Assembly (NCBI GenBank): GCA_049616325.1
Contig: JBMZHG010000007.1
Span: 16,941-80,940, forward strand
From: UBA11663 sp049616325
GTDB taxonomy: Bacteria > Bacteroidota > Bacteroidia > Flavobacteriales_D > Sanyastnellaceae
DNA: 64,000 bases
Direction of reading: 5' to 3'
Shown: positions 25,557-33,298 of the stretch, in pieces
Numbering within the stretch: position 1 is the stretch's first letter
Layout: every line of letters begins with the position of its first letter
Translations under genes and position numbers: made by a program
Notes under the pieces: model-generated
What the model was told of the DNA's origin: nothing
The model's database searches: none
The model's input: only the letters and a program-made list of their open reading frames with translations

Positions 25557-26459
25557 CTATTTGCCCCCCCGGTTCACCAGCTTCACCCCAACCAACACCA
25601 CCAGCCCTCCGACAAGGTGCAGGAAGGTCAGCGGTTCGTCGTCGAGCCACCCCCACATGGTTGCGAAAATCGGGATGATGTAGGTCACCGTGCTGGCAAA
25701 CAGCGCGTTTGTTCGTTGGATAATGCGGTTGAACGCAACCAAGGCGAGGCCGGTGCCGACCACGGCCAGCACCACCACCGCCGCCAGGCCGCGCAGGCCG
25801 TCCGGATGGCCTGCCACGAGTTCGACGCCTGGGCCGGCAAGGGCCACAGCCAAGGCGGGCAGCCCGACCAGTGCGAGGGCGATGGATGCGACGGCCGCAG
25901 GGGGGATGTGGCTGAGTTTGTTCCGGATGGTGTTTACGCTGACGCCGTAGAAGGCGGTGGCCAAGACGACTCGCCCGGCCCCCCAGGTCATGCCGGACTC
26001 GAGGTCTGAGCCCATGCCCGGTTGGAAGGCCAGGATGCCCGCACCAACCAAGCCCACCACGAGGCCGACCACCTGAAGGGCCTTGACCCGAGTCCCGAAG
26101 AGCGCCACCCCCACCAAAAACGTGAACATCGGAGTTAGCGCGTTGAGCATGCCCGCGACGGAGGAAGGGAGCAGGGTTTGGGCTGTGGTGAAGAGGTAAG
26201 CCGGCATCAAGTTGCCCACGCCACCGACCACGAGGAGCCAAGGCAGCGTGGTGCGGTCGAGGTGCTTGCGGTGCCGAAACGCCATGGGCATCAGGGCCAG
26301 ACCCGCGATGGCGATGCGCCCCATGGCGACGTCGAGGGCAGGGAAGAGGGGAGCTCCGGACGTGTCGAACAACGCCAACTTCATGAGGATGAAGGAGCTT
26401 CCCCAGATGAAACCGAGGATCAGGAGTGCCAGCCACATGGCTGCGTTGGAGGTCCCCAT
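25557..26459 (-). CDS. EamA/DMT family transporter
   Basis: A 300-residue integral membrane protein of the drug/metabolite transporter superfamily with about ten hydrophobic segments in two EamA repeats (the first from LILGFIWGSSFILMKLALF, the second from VLATAFYGVSVNTIRNKLSH). It is probably an exporter of small metabolites; the substrate is unknown. It is divergent from the metal-binding lipoprotein gene, and both promoters fit in 61 bases. TAATTTTG lies 7 nt before its ATG. A second member of the family is cut by the window end at 63337. Confidence 0.92.
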   Translation of the reverse strand: MGTSNAAMWLALLILGFIWGSSFILMKLALFDTSGAPLFPALDVAMGRIAIAGLALMPMAFRHRKHLDRTTLPWLLVVGGVGNLMPAYLFTTAQTLLPSSVAGMLNALTPMFTFLVGVALFGTRVKALQVVGLVVGLVGAGILAFQPGMGSDLESGMTWGAGRVVLATAFYGVSVNTIRNKLSHIPPAAVASIALALVGLPALAVALAGPGVELVAGHPDGLRGLAAVVVLAVVGTGLALVAFNRIIQRTNALFASTVTYIIPIFATMWGWLDDEPLTFLHLVGGLVVLVGVKLVNRGGK

Positions 26460-26466
26460 GAGGATG

Positions 26467-26474
26467 CAAAATTA
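26467..26474 (-). promoter_or_regulatory. -7 element of the EamA transporter gene
   Basis: Perfect TAATTTTG on the minus strand, 7 nt before the ATG at 26459. Confidence 0.6.
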
Positions 26475-26508
26475 GCACAAGGCGCATGGCGCGCGCACGG
26501 GGCGCCTC

Positions 26509-26516
26509 TATCTTTG
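26509..26516 (+). promoter_or_regulatory. -7 element 4 nt before the metal-binding lipoprotein gene
   Basis: Perfect TATCTTTG, separated from the ATG at 26521 by AACC. A clear example of the leaderless pattern. Confidence 0.65.
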
Positions 26517-26520
26517 AACC

Positions 26521-26913
26521 ATGCGAACCCCCTCTCTTTTGGCCTTGGCCGCAGCTTGCATCTTTTCCGCGTGCGGCGGATCCAAACCCTCCGCCGTCGA
26601 AACCGTCTATTCCGAAACCCGCGTCGAAGGCACGGTGGAGAAGACCGTGGCGGAATTGTCCGTGCAAGGCATGATGTGTGAAATCGGCTGCGTGGCGAAA
26701 GTCCAAAAAGAGCTTTTGGAAGTTCCTGGCGTTGCCTCGGCCAAGATTGACTTTGAAAAAGACCGTACCCTGAACACCGCCGTGGTGGTTTACGACGCGG
26801 AAGTGGTGGACGCCGAGGCGTTGGTGGCCAAAGTCACCGCCATCGGAGACGGCATGTACCCCGTTCCCAAGGTGGCAGTGACGTACCACGGAGAACCGGA
26901 CGTGCGCCCATGA
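26521..26913 (+). CDS. Heavy-metal-associated (HMA) domain lipoprotein
   Basis: A 130-residue protein with a lipoprotein-type signal (ALAAACIFSACGGS). Residues about 40-115 form a ferredoxin-like HMA domain. Its metal site is GMMCEIGC, with three residues between the cysteines instead of the usual CxxC; I know this CxxxC form from other Bacteroidota proteins. The stop overlaps the start of ctaA (ATGA), so the two are translationally coupled. Delivery or sensing of copper for respiratory oxidase assembly is a reasonable inference but not shown. Confidence 0.85.
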   Translation: MRTPSLLALAAACIFSACGGSKPSAVETVYSETRVEGTVEKTVAELSVQGMMCEIGCVAKVQKELLEVPGVASAKIDFEKDRTLNTAVVVYDAEVVDAEALVAKVTAIGDGMYPVPKVAVTYHGEPDVRP

Positions 26914-27929
26914 GCGGAGCGCTGCTTCCGCTGGCGCGCGCCTCGTTTTGGTTGGCCTTCCTTGTGGTCTTGGCTGGCAGCGTAGTGCGCATGACGGGGA
27001 GCGGCATGGGATGCCCGGACTGGCCCAAGTGCTTTGGGTTGTTGGTGCCTCCAACGGAAGAAGCACAAGTGACCTGGACACCTGGCGCGCATTACGACGA
27101 GGGTCGAATGTTGGTCAAGAACGACACGCTTTGGGTGGCCCAAACCGCGTTTGTCGCCCGCGACTTCGACCTCGAACGCACCCGCGGCCACTGGCAACCT
27201 TACCTCAAGCACGACTACGCGACCTTCAACGCGGCCCACACGTGGATCGAGTTCATCAACCGCTTGCTCGGCGCCCTTGCCGGCCTCCCGGCGGCTCTGC
27301 TGTTGCTGGCGGCGGCGTTGTCGCGCGACCTGCGCACCACGCTGCTGGCCTTGCTTGGCGTGCTCGCCCTCGGCTTTGTGGCCTGGCTCGGCAAATTGGT
27401 CGTAGATGGCAACCTCATCCCACACAGCATCACCCTCCACATGCTCGGTGCGTTGGCCATCTTGTGCATCGACAGCGTGATCATCCAGCGCCTCCGGGGC
27501 CTCACCGTCCGCTGGCACCGTTCCGCGCGGTGGGGCTTGGCGCTTGCCCTTGCCGTGACCTTGGCCCAAATCCTGACCGGCACCGAGGTTCGCGAAACCG
27601 TCGACGTCCTGCTCAAGCAGGGCCTCCATCGCCCAGACCTCGCCGCCTCGTTGGCGGAAAGCCAAGTTCTGTACCTCATTCACCGTTCTGGGTACTGGGT
27701 GGTGCTCGCAGCACACGCGTTTTGGATGTGGCGGATGGGGCCGTTTGGTCACCGCCACGTGCTTTGGGCTCGAAACCTCGTGCTGTTGCTCCTCGTGGCC
27801 CAGTTGGCGACAGGCTTGCTTTTTGCCTACGGCGCGTTCCCGGCGTGGGCACAACCTCTCCACTTGCTTCTCGGCCTCGGCGTGTTCCTTGCGTCCTGGG
27901 GGCTGTTTTGGCGCACCTCTTCCCGGTAA
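26910..27929 (+). CDS. ctaA: Heme A synthase (COX15/CtaA family)
   Basis: A membrane enzyme that oxidises heme O to heme A for cytochrome aa3-type oxidases. It is 339 residues with about eight transmembrane segments in two repeats. The front motif is GSVVRMTGSGMGCPDWPKCF. The heme-ligand histidines are seen in HTWIEFINRLLG, ITLHMLGALAIL, LIHRSGYWVVLAAHAF and PLHLLLGLGVF. The first helix pair also has the ExxxR motif (EFINR). It overlaps the HMA lipoprotein gene by 4 bases. No heme O synthase or oxidase gene is in the window. Confidence 0.93.
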   Translation: MSGALLPLARASFWLAFLVVLAGSVVRMTGSGMGCPDWPKCFGLLVPPTEEAQVTWTPGAHYDEGRMLVKNDTLWVAQTAFVARDFDLERTRGHWQPYLKHDYATFNAAHTWIEFINRLLGALAGLPAALLLLAAALSRDLRTTLLALLGVLALGFVAWLGKLVVDGNLIPHSITLHMLGALAILCIDSVIIQRLRGLTVRWHRSARWGLALALAVTLAQILTGTEVRETVDVLLKQGLHRPDLAASLAESQVLYLIHRSGYWVVLAAHAFWMWRMGPFGHRHVLWARNLVLLLLVAQLATGLLFAYGAFPAWAQPLHLLLGLGVFLASWGLFWRTSSR

Positions 27930-27946
27930 CTTGAACCGGGTTGTGC

Positions 27947-27954
27947 GAGATTTG
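27947..27954 (+). promoter_or_regulatory. -7-like element 4 nt before the GH92 gene
   Basis: GAGATTTG, one mismatch to TAnnTTTG, followed by AGGC and the ATG at 27959. Confidence 0.4.
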
Positions 27955-27958
27955 AGGC

Positions 27959-30277
27959 ATGACCTCGATCTCTCGTTTGTTTTCTCCTGCATTTGTTGCG
28001 CTGTCGCTGGTGTGCCTGTTTGGTTGTTCCGACGCTGAGCCTCAACCTGAGTCGCTGGCGAACCGCGATTCCAACCTGACCCAGTGGGTGAACCCCATGA
28101 TTGGGACGTCCCGGATGGGGCACACCTACCCGGGGGCCACGGTGCCGTACGGCGGGGTGCAACTCAGTCCCCAAACGCGCTTCGAACCGATCCTGGCCGA
28201 GGACGGCGGGTACAACCCCAAGACGTACGAGTATTGCGCGGGGTACCAGTACGAGGACACGACCATCTTGGGCTTCGCGCACACCGCGTTCAGTGGGACG
28301 GGACACAGCGATTTGGGCGACGTGCTGGTGATGCCAACGGTGGGGCGACCCGACCTTGCCGACGGCGAGCGGGGCGGCCCGAGCTTCGGCAGCGCCTACC
28401 GCCACGACACGGAGGAGGCCGAGCCGGGCATGTACCGCGTGCGGTTGGACCGCTACGACGTTCTGGCTGAGATGACCGCGACCGAACGGGTGGGCGTGCA
28501 CCGCTACACTTTTGAGGAGGGCGGGGCTGCGCACCTGGCCGTGGATTTGGCCTACAACATCTACCACCACCCGGACAAGAACGTGTGGACGTTTGTGCGA
28601 ATCGAGGATGATTCGACCGTCGTCGGATACCGCCAAACGCTGGGCTGGGGCCGCACCCGCCTCGTGCACTTTGCGATGCGCTTTGATCGGCCGATCCAGG
28701 ACTTTGGTCAGCGCCGAGGCCAAACCCTGGCCTACAACGGCTTCTACCGACGTTTCGACGAAGACCACGGCTTTCCGGAAATGGCCGGGCGGGACGTGCG
28801 TGTGTGGCTGGACTTTGGGGAGTTCGAGCCTGGCGAGGCCTTGGGGGTGCGGGTGGCGCTCTCGAGCGTGAGCACGGACGGGGCCGTGGCCAACCTCGAA
28901 ACCGAAGCGCCGACCCAGGANNNNNNNNNNGCAGCCGCCGACGCGGCGTGGGAGGAGGCCTTGTCGCTCGCGAGCATCGACCCGCTCCGCCCTGAGGACC
29001 GGACGACCTTTTACACGGCGCTGTACCACAGCATGCTCGCGCCAATCGTCTACGAGGACGTGGACGGACGGTACCGGGGTTTGGACCAAAACATCCACGC
29101 CTCCGTCGGCTTCACGAACCACACCGTCTTCTCACTTTGGGACACGTACCGCGCGCTGCACCCGTGGATGAACCTGACGCAGCCAAAGCGCGCCTCCGAC
29201 ATGGTGCACAGCATGCTCGCACACGCCGACCAGAGCGTTCACGGGATGCTTCCGATTTGGAGCCACTACGCGAACGAGAACTGGTGCATGATCGGCTACC
29301 ACGCCGTATCGGTCTTCGCTGACGCGATCGCCACCAAGGTTCCCAACGTGCCCCTCGAGCGCGCCCTCGACGCCGCGGTCACCACCGCCTCCGTCCCATA
29401 TTTCGACGGCCTCGGCGCCTACCTCGAGCACGGCTACGTCCCCGACGACCTCAGTCACTCCTCCGTGAGCAAGACCCTCGAACTGGCCTACGACGACTGG
29501 TGCATCGCCCGCCTCGCCGAAGCTGCGGGACGGCCCGAGGTGATGCTGGCGTTTGACCGGCGGGCGGGGTCGTACGCGGCGGTTTGGGATGCGCGCTCGG
29601 GGTACATGCGCCCCCGCATGAGCGACGGCTCCTTCCGCACAAACTTCGACCCGCTCGACACTCACGGCCAGGGCTTCATCGAGGGCAACGCTTGGAACTA
29701 CGGCCTCTACGTGCCGCACGCCATGGACAGCCTCATCTCGTGGCACGGCGGTCCCGACGCTTTTGTCGCCCACCTCGATTCGCTTTTCACGATGGAGCTC
29801 GAAGACAAGTACTTCGCGCATACCGAAGACATATCACGCGACGGCATCCTTGGCAACTACGTTCACGGCAACGAGCCGGGCCACCACATTGCCTACATGT
29901 ACAACGACGCGGGCGCGCCCGAGAAAACCCAAGAGCGCGTCCGTATGATTTGCGACGCGATGTACGGGCCGGACATGCTCGGCCTCTGTGGCAACGATGA
30001 CGCCGGCCAAATGTCGGCCTGGTACCTTTTCTCGGCCCTGGGTTTCTACCCCGTCGCACCCGGATCAGGCTGGTACGAACTCGGCAGCCCCGCCGTCCGC
30101 GACGCCACCGTCAAGGTCGGCGACGGCCGACTCCTGCACATCGACGCTCCGGGCAATGCCCCCGACGTCACCCACGTCGCACGCGTCCTTTGGAACGGCA
30201 CGCCCATTTCCGGCCACCGCATTCACGCCCGAGAACTGCTTCAGGGCGGCACCCTCACCTTCGAGATGGCGAAATAA
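27959..30277 (+). CDS. GH92 family glycoside hydrolase lipoprotein
   Basis: A calcium-dependent exo-alpha-mannosidase family protein of 772 readable residues. The signal peptide ends in a lipobox (LSLVCLFGCSDAE), so it should be envelope-anchored. GH92 landmarks are the opening VNPMIGTSRMGHTYPGATVP, the acid region GFIEGNAWNYGLYVPHAM, EPGHHIAYMYNDAG, and the base region CGNDDAGQMSAWYLFSALGF. A 10-N gap falls near residue 321, between TEAPTQ and AAADAAWEEAL; homologues have a few more residues there. It is not in a SusCD locus, so it may trim mannosides or glycoproteins independently. It ends 2 bases before the convergent hemCD stop. Confidence 0.94.
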   Translation: MTSISRLFSPAFVALSLVCLFGCSDAEPQPESLANRDSNLTQWVNPMIGTSRMGHTYPGATVPYGGVQLSPQTRFEPILAEDGGYNPKTYEYCAGYQYEDTTILGFAHTAFSGTGHSDLGDVLVMPTVGRPDLADGERGGPSFGSAYRHDTEEAEPGMYRVRLDRYDVLAEMTATERVGVHRYTFEEGGAAHLAVDLAYNIYHHPDKNVWTFVRIEDDSTVVGYRQTLGWGRTRLVHFAMRFDRPIQDFGQRRGQTLAYNGFYRRFDEDHGFPEMAGRDVRVWLDFGEFEPGEALGVRVALSSVSTDGAVANLETEAPTQXXXXAAADAAWEEALSLASIDPLRPEDRTTFYTALYHSMLAPIVYEDVDGRYRGLDQNIHASVGFTNHTVFSLWDTYRALHPWMNLTQPKRASDMVHSMLAHADQSVHGMLPIWSHYANENWCMIGYHAVSVFADAIATKVPNVPLERALDAAVTTASVPYFDGLGAYLEHGYVPDDLSHSSVSKTLELAYDDWCIARLAEAAGRPEVMLAFDRRAGSYAAVWDARSGYMRPRMSDGSFRTNFDPLDTHGQGFIEGNAWNYGLYVPHAMDSLISWHGGPDAFVAHLDSLFTMELEDKYFAHTEDISRDGILGNYVHGNEPGHHIAYMYNDAGAPEKTQERVRMICDAMYGPDMLGLCGNDDAGQMSAWYLFSALGFYPVAPGSGWYELGSPAVRDATVKVGDGRLLHIDAPGNAPDVTHVARVLWNGTPISGHRIHARELLQGGTLTFEMAK
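28921..28930. other. Assembly gap (10 N) inside the GH92 gene
   Basis: Ten undetermined bases; the frame is open on both sides. The true gap length is unknown and is probably slightly longer. Confidence 0.95.
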
Positions 30278-30279
30278 GT

Positions 30280-31851
30280 TCAGAGCGCATCGAGGGCCGC
30301 GCTCCAACCCCAAGCTTGGGGTGAGTTGGCGGTGCCGACAACGTTGAGGCCAATGCGGCGTGCGTGCTCGGCCGTGGTGTCGCCGATGGCGATGACGGGC
30401 GCGGAGCCTCCACTTTCCAAGTACCCCTCGGCGTTGGAAGGGCTGAGCACGAGGGCGAGCGCGTGGTTGGGCAAGCTGAGGGGCTTCACAACGACGTCGT
30501 AGAAATGCCACGCCCGGGCGTTGGGGAGAGGGCTTTCCCAACGTCGCATTGTGCGGTTGGCGTGGGGAATCCAAACCTCCCTGTTACCCACCACGCTTGC
30601 CAGTTCTTCAAACACTTCGACGGGTCGTCCGTTGCCGGTCCAGTCGATTCGGGTGCCGGACGGAAGTGCTTGGCGCGTGCCTTCCCCCATCGTGGCCACC
30701 CGGAAACGGCTCAGGTCGTGTTGGGACGCGAAGAGCTCGGCGCACTTAGGCGATCCAAGGAACACCCAATCGCCCTCCTTCGCCTCGCCCGGCATCGGGC
30801 TTCCGGACGGCTGGACCGCGATGCACGACGCGCCGTGGAGGACCCCGCCCCGGGCCCCAAACAACACCCGAAGCGGCGCGTCCATGTCCAGGTCTTGGGT
30901 GATGAAGGTGGTGGGCCAGGTGGCTGGTTCGAGGAGTTCTTCCAGGAAGTGGCCATCCGCCGCGTCGGCCACGGTGACGCCTGTCCACGACTTCCGGATG
31001 GGGCCGCAGGGACCGCCGAGGTAGGCGTGAACCGTGGTCGGTCCAGAGCCTTCGTCGGGGTGCCCGTTGTCGCCCAGGACCTCCAACGGCACGTGCGCCC
31101 CAAACGGCAATTGGCACCCGCCTTCCAGCTCGCGCAGGATGCTTCGCTCGAGGGCGATGGCACGCATCGTGTTGGGGTCGGTGAGGCCGGCCACAAATTC
31201 GAGTCGCGGGTCGTCCTCGCGCATTTGCAAAGCCAGGGCACCTTGAGCCGGGGCGGGCACGCACACCAAGGGGTCGAGGACGTGCATGTGCAGGTCCGAC
31301 AGGTCGAGGCCAAGCCGGTGCACGCCCGCATGGGCAAGCATGATGGCGTCGTACTGGCCTTCCCGAAGCTTGCGGATGCGTGTCGGCACGTTCCCGCGAA
31401 GAGCCTCGACGGTGAGGTCGGGTTGCCAAAACTCGAGCTGCCGACGACGACGCATCGACGACGTGCCCACCACGGCACCTTTTCGCACCTGCAACGGCGC
31501 CGTAAGGTCCACGTGCTCGGGACGGACCAACAACACGTCCTCGACGGGTCCGCGTGGCGGGACGGCCGCGACCACCAACCCGGCAGGCGGCTCGGTTTCG
31601 AGGTCCTTGTGGCTGTGCACCGCAAGGTCCACGTCGCCGTCAAGCAGGGCCTGTTCGATCTCCTTGGTGAAGAATCCTTTGCCCTCCATCTTGTCGAAGC
31701 TCACGTTTTGGATGCGGTCGCCGCGTGTCTTCATCACGACGACCTCCACGGTCGCACCGCGCGTTTCAAGCAGGTCGCGTACGTGGTGCGCCTGCCACAT
31801 GGCGAGGTCGCTTCCGCGGGTTCCGATCTTGAAATGGAGGTCGTGGGCCAT
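30280..31851 (-). CDS. hemCD: Fused hydroxymethylbilane synthase / uroporphyrinogen-III synthase
   Basis: The ATG at 31851 gives 523 residues (MAHDLHFKIGTRGSDLAMWQ); the longer frame begins with TTG and is unlikely. Residues 1 to about 295 are HemC, with the dipyrromethane attachment cysteine near 243 (LEGGCQLPFG) and the motif HSHKDLETEPPAGL. Residues from about 300 to the end form a low-similarity HemD domain (VFLGSPKCAELFA, VATMGEGTRQAL, ending VIAIGDTTAEHARRIGLNVV). The protein would make uroporphyrinogen III from porphobilinogen without a separate HemD. It lies 42 bases downstream of hemA. TACCTTTTG stands 3 nt before the ATG. Confidence 0.93.
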   Translation of the reverse strand: MAHDLHFKIGTRGSDLAMWQAHHVRDLLETRGATVEVVVMKTRGDRIQNVSFDKMEGKGFFTKEIEQALLDGDVDLAVHSHKDLETEPPAGLVVAAVPPRGPVEDVLLVRPEHVDLTAPLQVRKGAVVGTSSMRRRRQLEFWQPDLTVEALRGNVPTRIRKLREGQYDAIMLAHAGVHRLGLDLSDLHMHVLDPLVCVPAPAQGALALQMREDDPRLEFVAGLTDPNTMRAIALERSILRELEGGCQLPFGAHVPLEVLGDNGHPDEGSGPTTVHAYLGGPCGPIRKSWTGVTVADAADGHFLEELLEPATWPTTFITQDLDMDAPLRVLFGARGGVLHGASCIAVQPSGSPMPGEAKEGDWVFLGSPKCAELFASQHDLSRFRVATMGEGTRQALPSGTRIDWTGNGRPVEVFEELASVVGNREVWIPHANRTMRRWESPLPNARAWHFYDVVVKPLSLPNHALALVLSPSNAEGYLESGGSAPVIAIGDTTAEHARRIGLNVVGTANSPQAWGWSAALDAL

Positions 31852-31854
31852 GGC

Positions 31855-31863
31855 CAAAAGGTA
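31855..31863 (-). promoter_or_regulatory. -7-like element just before hemCD
   Basis: TACCTTTTG on the minus strand (TAnnTTTG with one extra T), 3 nt before the ATG at 31851. Confidence 0.45.
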
Positions 31864-31893
31864 AGGCGCGCCACCGCGCCACAGACGTGATGT

Positions 31894-33126
31894 TCAGGAC
31901 TTGCGGAGCTGTTCGAGCACCGCTTCTTTGGCGAGTTTCATGGGCAAGCCCACGTACTTCTTCTCGAGGTAGGCCACGATGCGTTCCACCACCAGGCGGG
32001 CCTCCGCGTCCAAGCCTTCGAGGTCGTCCGCGAAAATCTCACCCATGGCCGTCTCGCGAATCGCCTTGATCATTTGCGGAAGCTCGATCAAGGCCAATTC
32101 CACTTCCCGGGCCTGCAAGCGCTCGAGGTACTCGTTCAATCCCGCCTCGAGAAGGTTTTCGCACTTGCTCACCTCAGTGGCTCGGATAGCGAGGTTTTGG
32201 TCCGCAACTTCTTTCAGCGCGGCCATGTCGACTACCGCCAAGTCGGGCCGTTCTCGGAAGTTCGCGTCGAGGTCGGAGGGCACGCCCAAATCAAGAACGT
32301 GCACTGGACCCGCGGGCAACGCGCGGGCATGGTCGGCGCCGAGCAACGCCGCGTCGCTTCCGGTGCAGACCACCAATGCTCGTGGTCCGCGTCGCAGCGC
32401 GTTGTTCAGGTCGTCGAGGGTCCCGACTCGGTCCGTCCCGAGCACGTCAGCGAGGGCCCTAGCGCGTTCCAGCGACCGGTTGACAACCTCGACGTTGCGG
32501 TACCCCGCCTTGACGAGGAACCGTCCGACCGCCGTGTTGGTGGCGCCCGCACCGACCATCAAAATCGGCGCGTCGAGCGGCAAGTTCCAGGAATTAAACA
32601 CCTGCCAACCGAGTGAATTGACAGACACCGCTTGCGTGGCGACGTCCGTTTGGGTGAAGACTTTCTTTGCCGTTTCCACCACCGACCGGCCGGCCACGCG
32701 CAAGCGGTCGCCTGCCAGACGGTGCTCCATGGCCAAGTCAAAGGCCTCGCGCACCTGGGTCAAAATCTCACGTTCTCCGAGCACCATCGACTCCAAGCTC
32801 GAAGCCACGCGCATCAAGTGGCGCATCGCTTCTTCCCCACGGTATGCGTGCAACGCAGCGGTCACGCGGCCAAGGGCTGCAGGCTCCAGCCCAAACCGCT
32901 GAAGCAGTTGCGTGGTCCGGCCCATACAGAAGTACTTGTCGTCGCTCAAAATGAACTCCACGCGGTTGCAAGTGGACAGGAACACCATGCCCTGCAATTC
33001 CAATTCTTCCACCCAGGCGGCCAAGGCTGCAGGCTGATGTTCAGGAGCCAAGTGAAGCAAGCCCACATCGTCGATGCTGGCGTGCTGGTAGTTGAGCGAC
33101 AGGATTTGAAGGTGTTCGGCTCCCAT
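31894..33126 (-). CDS. hemA: Glutamyl-tRNA reductase
   Basis: First committed enzyme of C5-pathway tetrapyrrole synthesis; it reduces glutamyl-tRNA to glutamate-1-semialdehyde. I chose the ATG at 33126 (MGAEHLQILSLNYQHASIDD), giving 410 residues; a GTG at 33165 would add 13 residues without family similarity. The catalytic cysteine is in STCNRVEFIL. The conserved SSLESMVLGEREILTQV and the NADPH-binding domain (LMVGAGATNTAVGRFL) are intact. hemCD follows on the same strand, and the next pathway enzyme, HemL, is encoded at 47723. No convincing -7 box lies close to this start. Confidence 0.96.
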   Translation of the reverse strand: MGAEHLQILSLNYQHASIDDVGLLHLAPEHQPAALAAWVEELELQGMVFLSTCNRVEFILSDDKYFCMGRTTQLLQRFGLEPAALGRVTAALHAYRGEEAMRHLMRVASSLESMVLGEREILTQVREAFDLAMEHRLAGDRLRVAGRSVVETAKKVFTQTDVATQAVSVNSLGWQVFNSWNLPLDAPILMVGAGATNTAVGRFLVKAGYRNVEVVNRSLERARALADVLGTDRVGTLDDLNNALRRGPRALVVCTGSDAALLGADHARALPAGPVHVLDLGVPSDLDANFRERPDLAVVDMAALKEVADQNLAIRATEVSKCENLLEAGLNEYLERLQAREVELALIELPQMIKAIRETAMGEIFADDLEGLDAEARLVVERIVAYLEKKYVGLPMKLAKEAVLEQLRKS

Positions 33127-33247
33127 GGGGAAATCGAGTGCAATTGCGTCGCAAAGGTCGTGCACAAGACCTGCGGTTGTGTCATTTCGAGGTCAGTTCC
33201 GCAAGACGACGCAGGCAGTTTCCGGACTTCATAAATTTCGTCGCATC

Positions 33248-33277
33248 AAAAAAGGCGCCCCGAAGGACGCCTTTTTT
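33248..33277 (-). terminator. Rho-independent terminator after nrdA
   Basis: AAAAAAGGCG pairs with CGCCTTTTTT around a short GC-rich loop. It lies 21 bases after the nrdA stop and before hemA, with flanking A and T runs on both sides. Confidence 0.88.
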
Positions 33278-33298
33278 ACGTTCAGCCAATGGCCCGGA

